From Nitrospiraceae bacterium UBA6898 (GTDB lineage: Bacteria; Nitrospirota; Thermodesulfovibrionia; Thermodesulfovibrionales; UBA6898), in NCBI GenBank assembly GCA_002448975.1, contig DKBO01000257.1:20091-37091 (forward strand): a stretch of 17,001 nucleotides of DNA, read 5' to 3'. Made by a program: the position numbers and the translations under genes. Of the stretch, positions 7,214 through 13,603 are shown one piece after another. Position 1 is the stretch's first letter; each line of letters opens with the position of its first letter. A model generated the notes under the pieces. It saw only the letters and a program-made list of their open reading frames with translations, searched no databases and was not told the DNA's origin.

Positions 7214-9940
7214 TCAGGCGTATTTGGCAAGGAACGTCCCGGTAGAGGAGTTCTCTGCCTTCATGATTTCTTCAGGGGTCCCTTCAAAAACGATCATGCC
7301 GCCTTTATCCCCGCCCTCCGGTCCGATATCGACAATCCAGTCGGCTGCCCTGATCACATCCAGGTTATGTTCAATGACAAGGACCGTATTTTCGGCCTCG
7401 ACAAGTCTGTTCAGGATGTGGAGCAAGGCATTCACGTCGTCGAAATGAAGACCGACGGTCGGCTCGTCAAGAATATACAGATATCCACCCCTGACTGTCG
7501 TCCCCATCTCCGAACAGATCTTGAGCCTCTGGGCCTCTCCGCCGGAAAGTGTTGTTGCAGGCTGTCCAAGCCTGAGATAACCAAGGCCGGTCTCCATCAG
7601 CAGGGAAAGCTTAGTCCTGACAGTCGTTTTGTCATGAAAGAGCGTGACTGCCTCTTCCACGGTCATATTCAGGATTTCGTGGATATTCTTTCCCTTATAG
7701 GTCACGCGAAGTGCGTCCGGCCGGTACCGCCTGCCTTCGCATTTCTCACAGGTTATATACAGGTCCTCAAAGAAAAACATCTCCATAAGTTCGAGGCCGC
7801 CGCCCTTGCAGGCCTCGCACCTGCCTCCGGGCACATTAAAAGAGAAAAATCCGGGGCCATAGCCGTAGGTTCGCGCTTCCCTTTGATCAGCGAAGATTCT
7901 CCTGATATGATCAAAGATTTTGAGATAGGTCACAGGATTGGAGCGCGGACTCCTTCCTATAGGTGACTGGTCAATGAGCCTCACCCCCTTGAGAAACTGC
8001 TCTCCCTGCAGTCCTGTAAACGGAAGCGGCTGCTCAGCCCCGGCTTTAAAATGACGAGCAACCGCCCGATACAGCGTCTCAACGACAAGGGTACTTTTCC
8101 CTGAGCCGGATACACCTGTCACCACAGTCATCCTTTTCAGAGGGACACCGAAGTCCAGGCCCTTGAGGTTATTTCCTTTGGCGCCCTGAAGCAGCAGTTC
8201 CTCTCCGGAAAAAGACCTCCTCTTCACAGGGATATGGACCTTCTTTTCTCCCCGCAGATACCCTGCAGTCAGCGTGTCTGCAGTGAGAAAGGTATCCATG
8301 GGGCCTGAAAATACGATATTGCCGCCCTTATGCCCCCCTCCCGGCCCGAGTTCTATGACCCATTTCGAAGCCTCGATGATGCCCCGGTCATGTTCCACAA
8401 CGATCACGGTATTACCCTGGTCAGCGAGCCCGTTCAGGATTCCTGTTACCCTTTCCGTATCCTTTGGATGGAGGCCGATGGTTGGCTCGTCAAGGACATA
8501 GAGCGTACCCGTCAGGAGCGCGGCAAGCTGGTTTGAAAGGTTGATTCGCTGATATTCCCCTCCTGAAAGGGTCTTGCCGTACCGGTCGAGCGTAAGATAG
8601 CCAAGCCCTGCCTTCTCCAGGAACTCGATCTTCATGTCTATCTGTCTCAGGAGTTCCTTTGCCATCTCTTTCTTGAACGGTGAAAGGTCGATATCAGCAA
8701 AAAATTTCGCAAGGGTACCAATCGGCAAAGTGGAAAGCTCCGCAATGTCGAGCTCCGACACTCTGAACGCAAGGGCTTCCTTCTTCAACCGCTTACCACT
8801 ACATGCATGGCAGGTGGTTGACCTCCGGTAGCGGGAAAGAAAGACTCTCACGTGCAGCTTGTATCTCCATCCTTCGAGTTCCTTAAAAAAGTCGTCAATG
8901 CCGTAGAATCCTTTGACTCCCTTGAAGAGGATGTCCTTCTTGGCGGGTGTCATCTTTTCATACGGCTTATTGAGGTCAAGTCCTGCCTTTTTCCCTTTTT
9001 CGAGGAGCTGCTTCTTCCACCATTTCGCTGCAGGTTTGTTCCAGGGATCGACTGCACCCTCAGCAAGGGAAAGGCTGGGATCAGGCACGATGAGGTCTTC
9101 GTCATACTGCAGCGTATCACCGAACCCTTTACATTCCGGGCATGCTCCTACCGGATGGTTGAAGGAAAAAAGAATGGGTGTGGGTTCCGGCAACGCGATA
9201 TCGCAGACCTCGCACGCGTGTTGGGAAGAAAAGGGCAGGAGCGTAGCTACGCCCTGGCCTTCGATCAGGATCACCTTCATGCCTGCCCCGCCCTCTCTCC
9301 ACGCAGTCTCTATGGAATCAGAAAGGCGCGGCTCGTCTCTGATCACCAATCTGTCGAGCACCATGGTAAGCCCGCCGTTCTCCCTTTCCCGGTCAAGCTC
9401 GAGCTCAACCATTTCGCCATCCTTCCATACCCTGAAGTAGCCTTTTCTCATAAGGGTTTCAGGAGGTTCCTTGGTATCGAACAGTATCATTGCTTTCCTG
9501 CCGGAATGCTTCTCCAGAAGTTCAGCCGCGATCTGCGACGGGTCCCATTTCCGTATCTCCCTTCCACAGTGGGGACAAAACGGGGTTGCTGCTTTCGCAT
9601 AGAGAACACGAAACAGGTCATAAAGCTCTGTGAGGGTACCGACGGTAGACCGGGAACCGCGAACAGGGTTCTTCTGTTCAAGCGCAATGGCAGGACGTAT
9701 ATTCAGAATAGCATCGACATCCGGTCTGTCGAGCTTTTCCAGGAAAAGCCTTGCATAAGAGGAAAGAGACTCTATGAAACGCCACTGCCCTTCGGCGAAG
9801 ATCGTGTCGAACGCAAGTGACGACTTGCCTGAGCCGGAGACGCCGGTGACAACCGTTACCGTGTCATGGGGGATGCAGAGACTTATGTTTCTAAGGTTGT
9901 TCTGCCGCGCCCCTTCAATGGTCAAATCCTGCGTGGACAT
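7214..9940 (-). CDS. uvrA: UvrA-family excinuclease ABC subunit A (possibly the paralogue-type subgroup)
   Basis: UvrA dimers recognise DNA damage and load UvrB in nucleotide excision repair. The 908-residue protein (canonical UvrA is about 940) contains two ABC ATPase modules: Walker A GVSGSGKS at residues 33-40 and again at 609-616, signatures LSGGEYQR and LSGGEAQR, and Walker B LYVLDEPTIGLH and LYILDEPTVGLH. Zinc-ligand pairs are visible as CPHCG, CEVC/CPEC, CHAC, CEAC and CEKC. The UvrB-binding region between the first CPHCG and CEVC is present but somewhat short. The segments LSSYARLFL, PAIALEQKN and FFKELEGWRYKLHVRVFLSRYR (last one read as FFKELEGWRY then KLHVRVFLSRYR) differ from canonical UvrA and resemble, from memory, a UvrA paralogue subgroup. 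The start ATG at 9940 has only a weak ribosome-binding site. Confidence 0.88.
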   Translation of the reverse strand: MSTQDLTIEGARQNNLRNISLCIPHDTVTVVTGVSGSGKSSLAFDTIFAEGQWRFIESLSSYARLFLEKLDRPDVDAILNIRPAIALEQKNPVRGSRSTVGTLTELYDLFRVLYAKAATPFCPHCGREIRKWDPSQIAAELLEKHSGRKAMILFDTKEPPETLMRKGYFRVWKDGEMVELELDRERENGGLTMVLDRLVIRDEPRLSDSIETAWREGGAGMKVILIEGQGVATLLPFSSQHACEVCDIALPEPTPILFSFNHPVGACPECKGFGDTLQYDEDLIVPDPSLSLAEGAVDPWNKPAAKWWKKQLLEKGKKAGLDLNKPYEKMTPAKKDILFKGVKGFYGIDDFFKELEGWRYKLHVRVFLSRYRRSTTCHACSGKRLKKEALAFRVSELDIAELSTLPIGTLAKFFADIDLSPFKKEMAKELLRQIDMKIEFLEKAGLGYLTLDRYGKTLSGGEYQRINLSNQLAALLTGTLYVLDEPTIGLHPKDTERVTGILNGLADQGNTVIVVEHDRGIIEASKWVIELGPGGGHKGGNIVFSGPMDTFLTADTLTAGYLRGEKKVHIPVKRRSFSGEELLLQGAKGNNLKGLDFGVPLKRMTVVTGVSGSGKSTLVVETLYRAVARHFKAGAEQPLPFTGLQGEQFLKGVRLIDQSPIGRSPRSNPVTYLKIFDHIRRIFADQREARTYGYGPGFFSFNVPGGRCEACKGGGLELMEMFFFEDLYITCEKCEGRRYRPDALRVTYKGKNIHEILNMTVEEAVTLFHDKTTVRTKLSLLMETGLGYLRLGQPATTLSGGEAQRLKICSEMGTTVRGGYLYILDEPTVGLHFDDVNALLHILNRLVEAENTVLVIEHNLDVIRAADWIVDIGPEGGDKGGMIVFEGTPEEIMKAENSSTGTFLAKYA

Positions 9941-10020
9941 CCTGACATTTTAACACAGGCAAAGGAGATAACAGAAAAACCATCTTTTTACTATAAGACT
10001 ATTTTCAGAACGATTTTCCC

Positions 10021-10464
10021 TTAAAAGTTTCTATTATTATTGCAATCTATCATAAAACTGTCTCCTGCAACCCTTGACCCGGTATTTCCCGTTGCAATCG
10101 CAAGAAAGCACGGCGTCGCAGTAGACCCAGCAGCTTGACTTGTGAAATTTGCATTTTGTCTGATTTCGTAACTGTAACTGTGCCCTGAGGCTGGACTAAA
10201 TCTCGGAAGTCCCCCCGCTGCCCTAATAAGGGCGTCATTCCCAGGCTGATTAGCTCCAGCGACCCCTCTTGATGGCGCATAGCTCCCATTATCAGCAAAA
10301 AACTGTTCCTCAAGCAGCCTCAAATTCTCCAGATTCGTAAAAGCCTCTGTTCGCGCTGCCCTTGTCTGCTGTCCTACGTATGCGGGAATACCTATAAGAG
10401 CCAAGATCGAGATGATGCCAATGACGACCAATAGCTCTACCAATGTATAACCTTTTCTATCCAT
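10021..10464 (-). CDS. Type IV pilin-like protein (second pilin of the cluster)
   Basis: This is a prepilin of 147 residues. The short leader MDRKG is followed by YTLVELLVVIGIISILALIG: the prepilin peptidase site would be G5|Y6, with tyrosine in place of the usual phenylalanine, and Glu at mature position 5 is kept. The globular part contains a NLENLRLLEEQFFADNGSYA stretch typical of PilE-like pilins and two C-terminal cysteines, C119 and C141, that could form the disulfide loop. The start at 10464 is set by AGGAGG (10478-10473) 8 bases upstream; an in-frame start at 10548 would overlap the preceding gene and disrupt the prepilin leader. It begins 28 bases after the GT-C/TPR gene and is probably co-transcribed with it. 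It may be a minor pilin or an alternative fibre subunit. Confidence 0.88.
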   Translation of the reverse strand: MDRKGYTLVELLVVIGIISILALIGIPAYVGQQTRAARTEAFTNLENLRLLEEQFFADNGSYAPSRGVAGANQPGNDALIRAAGGLPRFSPASGHSYSYEIRQNANFTSQAAGSTATPCFLAIATGNTGSRVAGDSFMIDCNNNRNF

Positions 10465-10472
10465 GGCAACTT

Positions 10473-10478
10473 CCTCCT
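10473..10478 (-). promoter_or_regulatory. Ribosome-binding site of the second pilin
   Basis: AGGAGG on the minus strand lies 8 bases before the ATG at 10464. It decides the start, giving a 5-residue prepilin leader rather than the 28-residue-longer in-frame alternative. Confidence 0.8.
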
Positions 10479-10492
10479 GATATTTCAATCTG

Positions 10493-12328
10493 TTATTCGG
10501 CAGCCTTTTCCTTCTGTATATCCTTGCCTGCTTTCCGGGAATGAGCAATCATTAGATTAGTGCGCACACTCGGGTCTTCCGTAACCTTCAAGGCAGCCTC
10601 AAACGTTTTAATAGCAAGGTCAATTTCGTCCATTCTCATGTATTGTACGCCAAGGTTATTATACGGAGCAATAGCTGCAGGGAAGAGCCTTATCGTTTCC
10701 TTGAAAACGCCGATAGCTTCATCGGTCCGGCCCATAGCGCTGTATGTCCGGCCGAGTTTATTGAGGATGTCCAGCCGAAGCAGTGGCTTGGGGTTCCTGT
10801 TAAGCGCAGTTTGAAGGCTGACAGCAGCCTTTTCATAGTCACCTCGCCGATACTGAACATCGCCGATATTGAAATATACGGCAGGACGGCTTGGGTCCAA
10901 GCTGAGGGCCTTGTCGAAATACTCAATTGCCTTGTCAAGGTTATTCTGCTTTTTATAAATCACACCGAGATTGTTGTACGCCCTTTCATTCCCGGGTGCC
11001 TTAGCTATGACATCCTCCCAAAGGAATTGAGGTTCTTTCCAGCGCATGTTTCTCTGGCATGTCGCAGCAGCCAGAAGGAGAATCATACACCCAACAAGAA
11101 CAATCTTGGTCCTCTCTGAAGCAAGGGATAGATCCAGGAATGACACAAAGGCAAGAGAAAAACCGATTGACGGCAGATACAGACGGTGTTCGACGATCAC
11201 GTCCTGAATGGGGATGATGCTTGATTCAACGGAAATGGCAAGGAAGCCCCAGAATATTCCGAATGATATCAGTCGAAGGCTCCTCGCATGTTTTGCGGAA
11301 CGGTCACCTGAGAGCAAAAAACAGAGAACCCCAACAGCCAAGATCATCAAAAGAGAAAAAAACGATAGGAACACCGAGGGGGTGAAGAAACTGTGGAAGA
11401 CCGGATAGTCATAGTCAAAATTCTGGTTTACCGGAAAAATCAACAGCCGCAGGTACGTCATGATCACCCTGAACTGGGTCATCAGGTAATCCATCCGGCT
11501 GACCGCGGGGGTCTCTTTTGAGATCGTTTCGATGTTTTGCACTAGGGTCTCCGATGGCGTGCTTGTGGCATGAAGGAGGCTGAGGGGTATGATCAGCAGT
11601 GTCAGCAGCGTGGGGAAAAGAAAGACGAGCCTCGCCCGGTTCTTTGTTGCCAAGCCCTTTTTCCCGTATTCAGTGAAAAAGAAGAATTCATAAAGCAGAA
11701 CCATGATGGGGAGGGTGAAGGCAATCTCTTTTGTCTTCATAGCAAGCACAGCAGAAAGAAGTGAAAAACAATATGCGATTACCGCGGAAAACCTTTGCTT
11801 TCCTGCGTCATCACGGTCATTCCCGACTTTTGTCCAATGCAACCTCGCAGCTGCGTACAGCACAAGGGTAAGCAGATAGAACATCGTCGCCATGGAAGCG
11901 GCACGCTGTACGATATACGTTACCGCCTGCACCTGAACAGGATGCACCATAAAGATGAGTGATGCCGACAAAGCCATGCGATGAACAAAGAACCCTGCAT
12001 CTTGCAGGTAAGGGGTCCGGAACGTGAGGGTCACAAGGAAATAAAGGAGTATGGTATTGATGAGATGGATGAAGATATTCGTGAGGTGGTAACCGGATGT
12101 CTCCAGTCCTCCAAAGGCATAATTAAGGGAAAAACTGACTGTCGTAATATACCGCATGTCAGAAATATTCCTTGCTGCTGCAGCAACATTTTTTATCGAG
12201 TCATTCTGTGTGATATTCCGATGATCGTCATAAATAAAAGGTGAAGACAGAATAGAGGAATAAAGAAGTCCCCCTGCCAGGACAATGAGAAGATACATTA
12301 TTATGAGGTTTCTGCCTGCTATCACCAT
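10493..12328 (-). CDS. GT-C-like multispanning membrane protein with C-terminal TPR repeats (TMTC-like; candidate pilin glycosyltransferase)
   Basis: The 611-residue protein has a hydrophobic N-terminal two thirds with roughly ten membrane segments and a soluble C-terminal third. Just after the first helix is FIYDDHRNI with D34/D35, in the place where GT-C glycosyltransferases keep a catalytic Asp pair on an extracytoplasmic loop. Near residues 380-387 is EHRLYLPS, which matches the (E)R-x-LYLPS motif of the TMTC family (membrane proteins with TPRs, O-mannosyltransferases in animals) and bacterial relatives. Residues about 447-600 form four TPR units, for example AYNNLGVIYKKQNNLDKAIE. TPRs in such proteins probably face the periplasm and bind acceptor protein. 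Position between two pilin genes suggests pilin or another exported protein as the acceptor; this is inference. AGGA about 8 bases upstream supports the ATG at 12328. No good promoter was found in 12329-12423. Confidence 0.75.
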   Translation of the reverse strand: MVIAGRNLIIMYLLIVLAGGLLYSSILSSPFIYDDHRNITQNDSIKNVAAAARNISDMRYITTVSFSLNYAFGGLETSGYHLTNIFIHLINTILLYFLVTLTFRTPYLQDAGFFVHRMALSASLIFMVHPVQVQAVTYIVQRAASMATMFYLLTLVLYAAARLHWTKVGNDRDDAGKQRFSAVIAYCFSLLSAVLAMKTKEIAFTLPIMVLLYEFFFFTEYGKKGLATKNRARLVFLFPTLLTLLIIPLSLLHATSTPSETLVQNIETISKETPAVSRMDYLMTQFRVIMTYLRLLIFPVNQNFDYDYPVFHSFFTPSVFLSFFSLLMILAVGVLCFLLSGDRSAKHARSLRLISFGIFWGFLAISVESSIIPIQDVIVEHRLYLPSIGFSLAFVSFLDLSLASERTKIVLVGCMILLLAAATCQRNMRWKEPQFLWEDVIAKAPGNERAYNNLGVIYKKQNNLDKAIEYFDKALSLDPSRPAVYFNIGDVQYRRGDYEKAAVSLQTALNRNPKPLLRLDILNKLGRTYSAMGRTDEAIGVFKETIRLFPAAIAPYNNLGVQYMRMDEIDLAIKTFEAALKVTEDPSVRTNLMIAHSRKAGKDIQKEKAAE

Positions 12329-12423
12329 ATCTTCATCCTACCATTAAGACAACTCTGCCTTTCAAGGTGTAAGGCCAGCCATACGGAAATAAGCTAAAGG
12401 AGAATAAATAAATTGCACGAACC

Positions 12424-12460
12424 AAAAAAAATGGGTGGATTGCAGAGATGCAATCCACCC
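12424..12460 (-). terminator. Rho-independent terminator of the major-type pilin gene
   Basis: A perfect 12-bp inverted repeat, GGGTGGATTGCA (12433-12444) and TGCAATCCACCC (12449-12460), encloses a 4-base loop. On the minus strand it is followed after one base by eight consecutive Ts (12431-12424). It lies 22 bases past the pilin stop codon, so it ends the pilin transcript and limits read-through into the GT-C/TPR gene. This matches the common arrangement in which the abundant pilin mRNA is monocistronic. Confidence 0.92.
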
Positions 12461-12482
12461 GTCAACCCTTTCATCCAGCAAA

Positions 12483-13076
12483 TTAGTCTGAGCTTACCGC
12501 CTTCTCATAAATGACCCCTCCGCCGCCAGCGGTTCCAACACTCGAATTTGTGATATCCCTTGCGACGAGGAAAATTGTCCTGATAGTCGAATCAGCTGCA
12601 GGGGTATAGCACACGGTTATCTGCCCTGCAGGTGCTACCGCCTGACAAGCACCCATGTCTGCCACAGCACCGCCATTGACCCAGAGGGGCGTTCCGCCAG
12701 CCCAGGGAGATCTCTGGCTCATTGTAACATTATGCAGAGGAGTCCATGGATTAGCAACAAAGTCGTTACCGGCAGCTCCTATTGTATCGTTATTTTGATC
12801 ACCCGTACTGTCAATTATGCCGTCGCCATTTGTGTCTATTTCATTGAGAGTGCCCTGTACTGTTCCTGCCTTTTTTGCCGAGTTCATCCATGCCTGAAGT
12901 TCAGGCACTGATGCTTCACTTGTCCTGACAACAGCGCCCTTCCTGCCTCTTTCCTGCATACCGAGATACCCGGGGATTGCTACTGCTGCGAGAATGCCAA
13001 TGATGGCGACAACGATCAGGAGCTCGATCAGGGTGAAACCCTTCTGCTGCTTCAGATTACTCATTGCCTTGTACAT
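12483..13076 (-). CDS. pilA: Type IV major-type pilin (PilA-like)
   Basis: This is a prepilin of 197 residues: leader MYKAMSNLKQQKG, cleavage G13|F14, then FTLIELLIVVAIIGILAAVA with the essential Glu at mature position 5. The globular part holds an EF-hand-like loop DTNGDGIID at residues 81-89 followed by more Asp/Asn residues, and two cysteines, C144 and C156, that could form a short disulfide loop. The start at 13076 has an ideal AAGGAGG 7 bases upstream; an in-frame GTG at 13157 exists but sits inside another Shine-Dalgarno-like sequence. It has its own sigma-54-type promoter and a strong terminator, which fits an abundant major subunit. The pilA name is by analogy; the pilus assembly genes are not in this window. 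Confidence 0.9.
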   Translation of the reverse strand: MYKAMSNLKQQKGFTLIELLIVVAIIGILAAVAIPGYLGMQERGRKGAVVRTSEASVPELQAWMNSAKKAGTVQGTLNEIDTNGDGIIDSTGDQNNDTIGAAGNDFVANPWTPLHNVTMSQRSPWAGGTPLWVNGGAVADMGACQAVAPAGQITVCYTPAADSTIRTIFLVARDITNSSVGTAGGGGVIYEKAVSSD

Positions 13077-13080
13077 AAAC

Positions 13081-13099
13081 TTTCCTCCTTTGTAGGAAA
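13081..13099 (-). promoter_or_regulatory. Pilin ribosome-binding site inside a small inverted repeat
   Basis: The Shine-Dalgarno sequence AAGGAGG (13090-13084) sits 7 bases before the pilin ATG. It lies within a perfect 6-bp inverted repeat TTTCCT (13099-13094) and AGGAAA (13086-13081) with a 7-base loop, so an RNA hairpin could partly hide it. The stem is AT-rich and modest. Confidence 0.55.
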
Positions 13100-13153
13100 T
13101 AATATTGTATGGCCGTAAACAGCCACCTGAATCCTTTAATGATGCTTCCTGTC

Positions 13154-13163
13154 TCACCTCCTT
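13154..13163 (-). promoter_or_regulatory. Perfect Shine-Dalgarno sequence in the pilin leader without a matching start codon
   Basis: AAGGAGGTGA is fully complementary to the usual 3' end of 16S rRNA, yet no ATG, GTG or TTG lies 5-10 bases downstream. The only nearby start codon is the GTG inside the motif itself, which is in frame with the pilin. It lies in the predicted pilin 5' UTR and could serve as a standby ribosome site or be a remnant. Confidence 0.4.
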
Positions 13164-13192
13164 CAGTCAATGAATGCTCTTGCCACCTATGA

Positions 13193-13208
13193 AGCATCTT
13201 CTATGCCA
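13193..13208 (-). promoter_or_regulatory. Sigma-54 (RpoN) -24/-12 promoter of the pilin gene
   Basis: Read on the minus strand, TGGCATAGAAGATGCT matches the RpoN consensus TGGCAC-N5-TTGC[AT] at the invariant GG and GC, which have the exact 10-base spacing between them; the differences are at the C of TGGCAC and the first T of TTGC. The transcription start would be near 13182, giving a leader of about 105 bases. RpoN control of major pilin genes through PilR is established in Pseudomonas and other bacteria, which supports the call. Confidence 0.65.
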
Positions 13209-13277
13209 AGAATTGAAAATACAACTAGTTGATTTTACTATGTATTAATGCCAGTTGCGGGATTGGGGATGATTCAT

Positions 13278-13325
13278 TGACAAATTATGTCACTTCGCTG
13301 CCATAGCGTGTCATAGATCTGTGTC
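13278..13325. promoter_or_regulatory. Cluster of TGTC motifs upstream of the sigma-54 promoter, possible PilR-type activator site
   Basis: An inverted repeat TGACA-N5-TGTCA spans 13278-13292, and two further GTGTC copies follow in the same orientation at 13308-13312 and 13321-13325. Relative to the predicted pilin start near 13182 they lie at about -96 to -143, the usual distance for a sigma-54 enhancer-binding protein. From memory, the PilR consensus described in Pseudomonas contains (C/G)TGTC. The motifs are short, so this is a candidate only. Confidence 0.4.
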
Positions 13326-13579
13326 TCGATTTGCGCAATAGCAACGTATTTCTCCGGGAGAAGTACCGTATGCATCCATTACCGTGGCGCATCTGTATCA
13401 ACGACTACCTTTGTTATTAGTATTGCCGGCACCTCCTTTCTCCTTAAAACATAAAACCGCAGAGAGAACATATATTACGATGCCATATGAGTCCGCAGCA
13501 GATAAGCGTTTGGGCTCTTTTCCCCTCCGCCACACAGTGAATTTTCTGCACCATGGCACGCCTTACAGGGGTAGGCATA

Positions 13580-13588
13580 TGGTATAAT
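13580..13588 (+). promoter_or_regulatory. Extended -10 promoter of the large activase gene
   Basis: TGGTATAAT is a perfect extended -10 element (TGnTATAAT). A weak -35, CTTACA (13562-13567, four of six matches), is 15 bp upstream; extended -10 promoters often tolerate a poor -35. Transcription would begin near 13595, only about 9 bases before the ATG at 13604, which would make the mRNA nearly leaderless and agrees with the lack of a Shine-Dalgarno sequence there. Confidence 0.5.
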
Positions 13589-13603
13589 TACGCAATAGCG
13601 CTT

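Larger units (their letters stand above)
13077..13603. other. Divergent intergenic region between pilin and the large activase gene
   Basis: This 527-bp stretch has no convincing gene. It holds the pilin leader and ribosome-binding sites (13077-13182), the sigma-54 promoter (13193-13208), a CAACTAGTTG palindrome (13222-13231), the TGTC cluster (13278-13325), a TTCTCC-G-GGAGAA palindrome (13350-13362) that could be an operator, and an extended -10 element for the rightward gene (13580-13588). I saw no tRNA or recognisable riboswitch. The part between about 13363 and 13570 shows nothing I can name. Confidence 0.6.

Noticed and set aside
10465..10548. Longer N-terminus of the second pilin
   Set aside because: It overlaps the preceding gene, would place 33 residues before the prepilin cleavage site, and ignores the strong AGGAGG before 10464.
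13170..13185. Second sigma-54-like sequence starting TGGCAAG on the minus strand
   Set aside because: The -12 half lacks the required GC (it reads TTCAT), while the site at 13193-13208 has both halves.
13430..13441. CACCTCCTTTCT, identical to the usual 3' end of 16S rRNA
   Set aside because: No other 16S-like sequence precedes it; on the minus strand it is only a Shine-Dalgarno-like motif with no usable start codon after it.
13384..13587. 67-codon open frame in the intergenic region, + strand
   Set aside because: No ribosome-binding site, no recognisable domain, odd composition, and it runs into the promoter of the large activase gene.
13334..13599. CGCAATAGC repeated at 13334-13342 and 13591-13599
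   Set aside because: A single 9-base repeat in 500 bases is not significant, and no palindrome or third copy supports an operator.
13553..13603. Upstream in-frame ATG as start of the large activase gene
   Set aside because: It lies upstream of the extended -10 element, has no ribosome-binding site, and would add 17 residues before the family's normal N-terminus.
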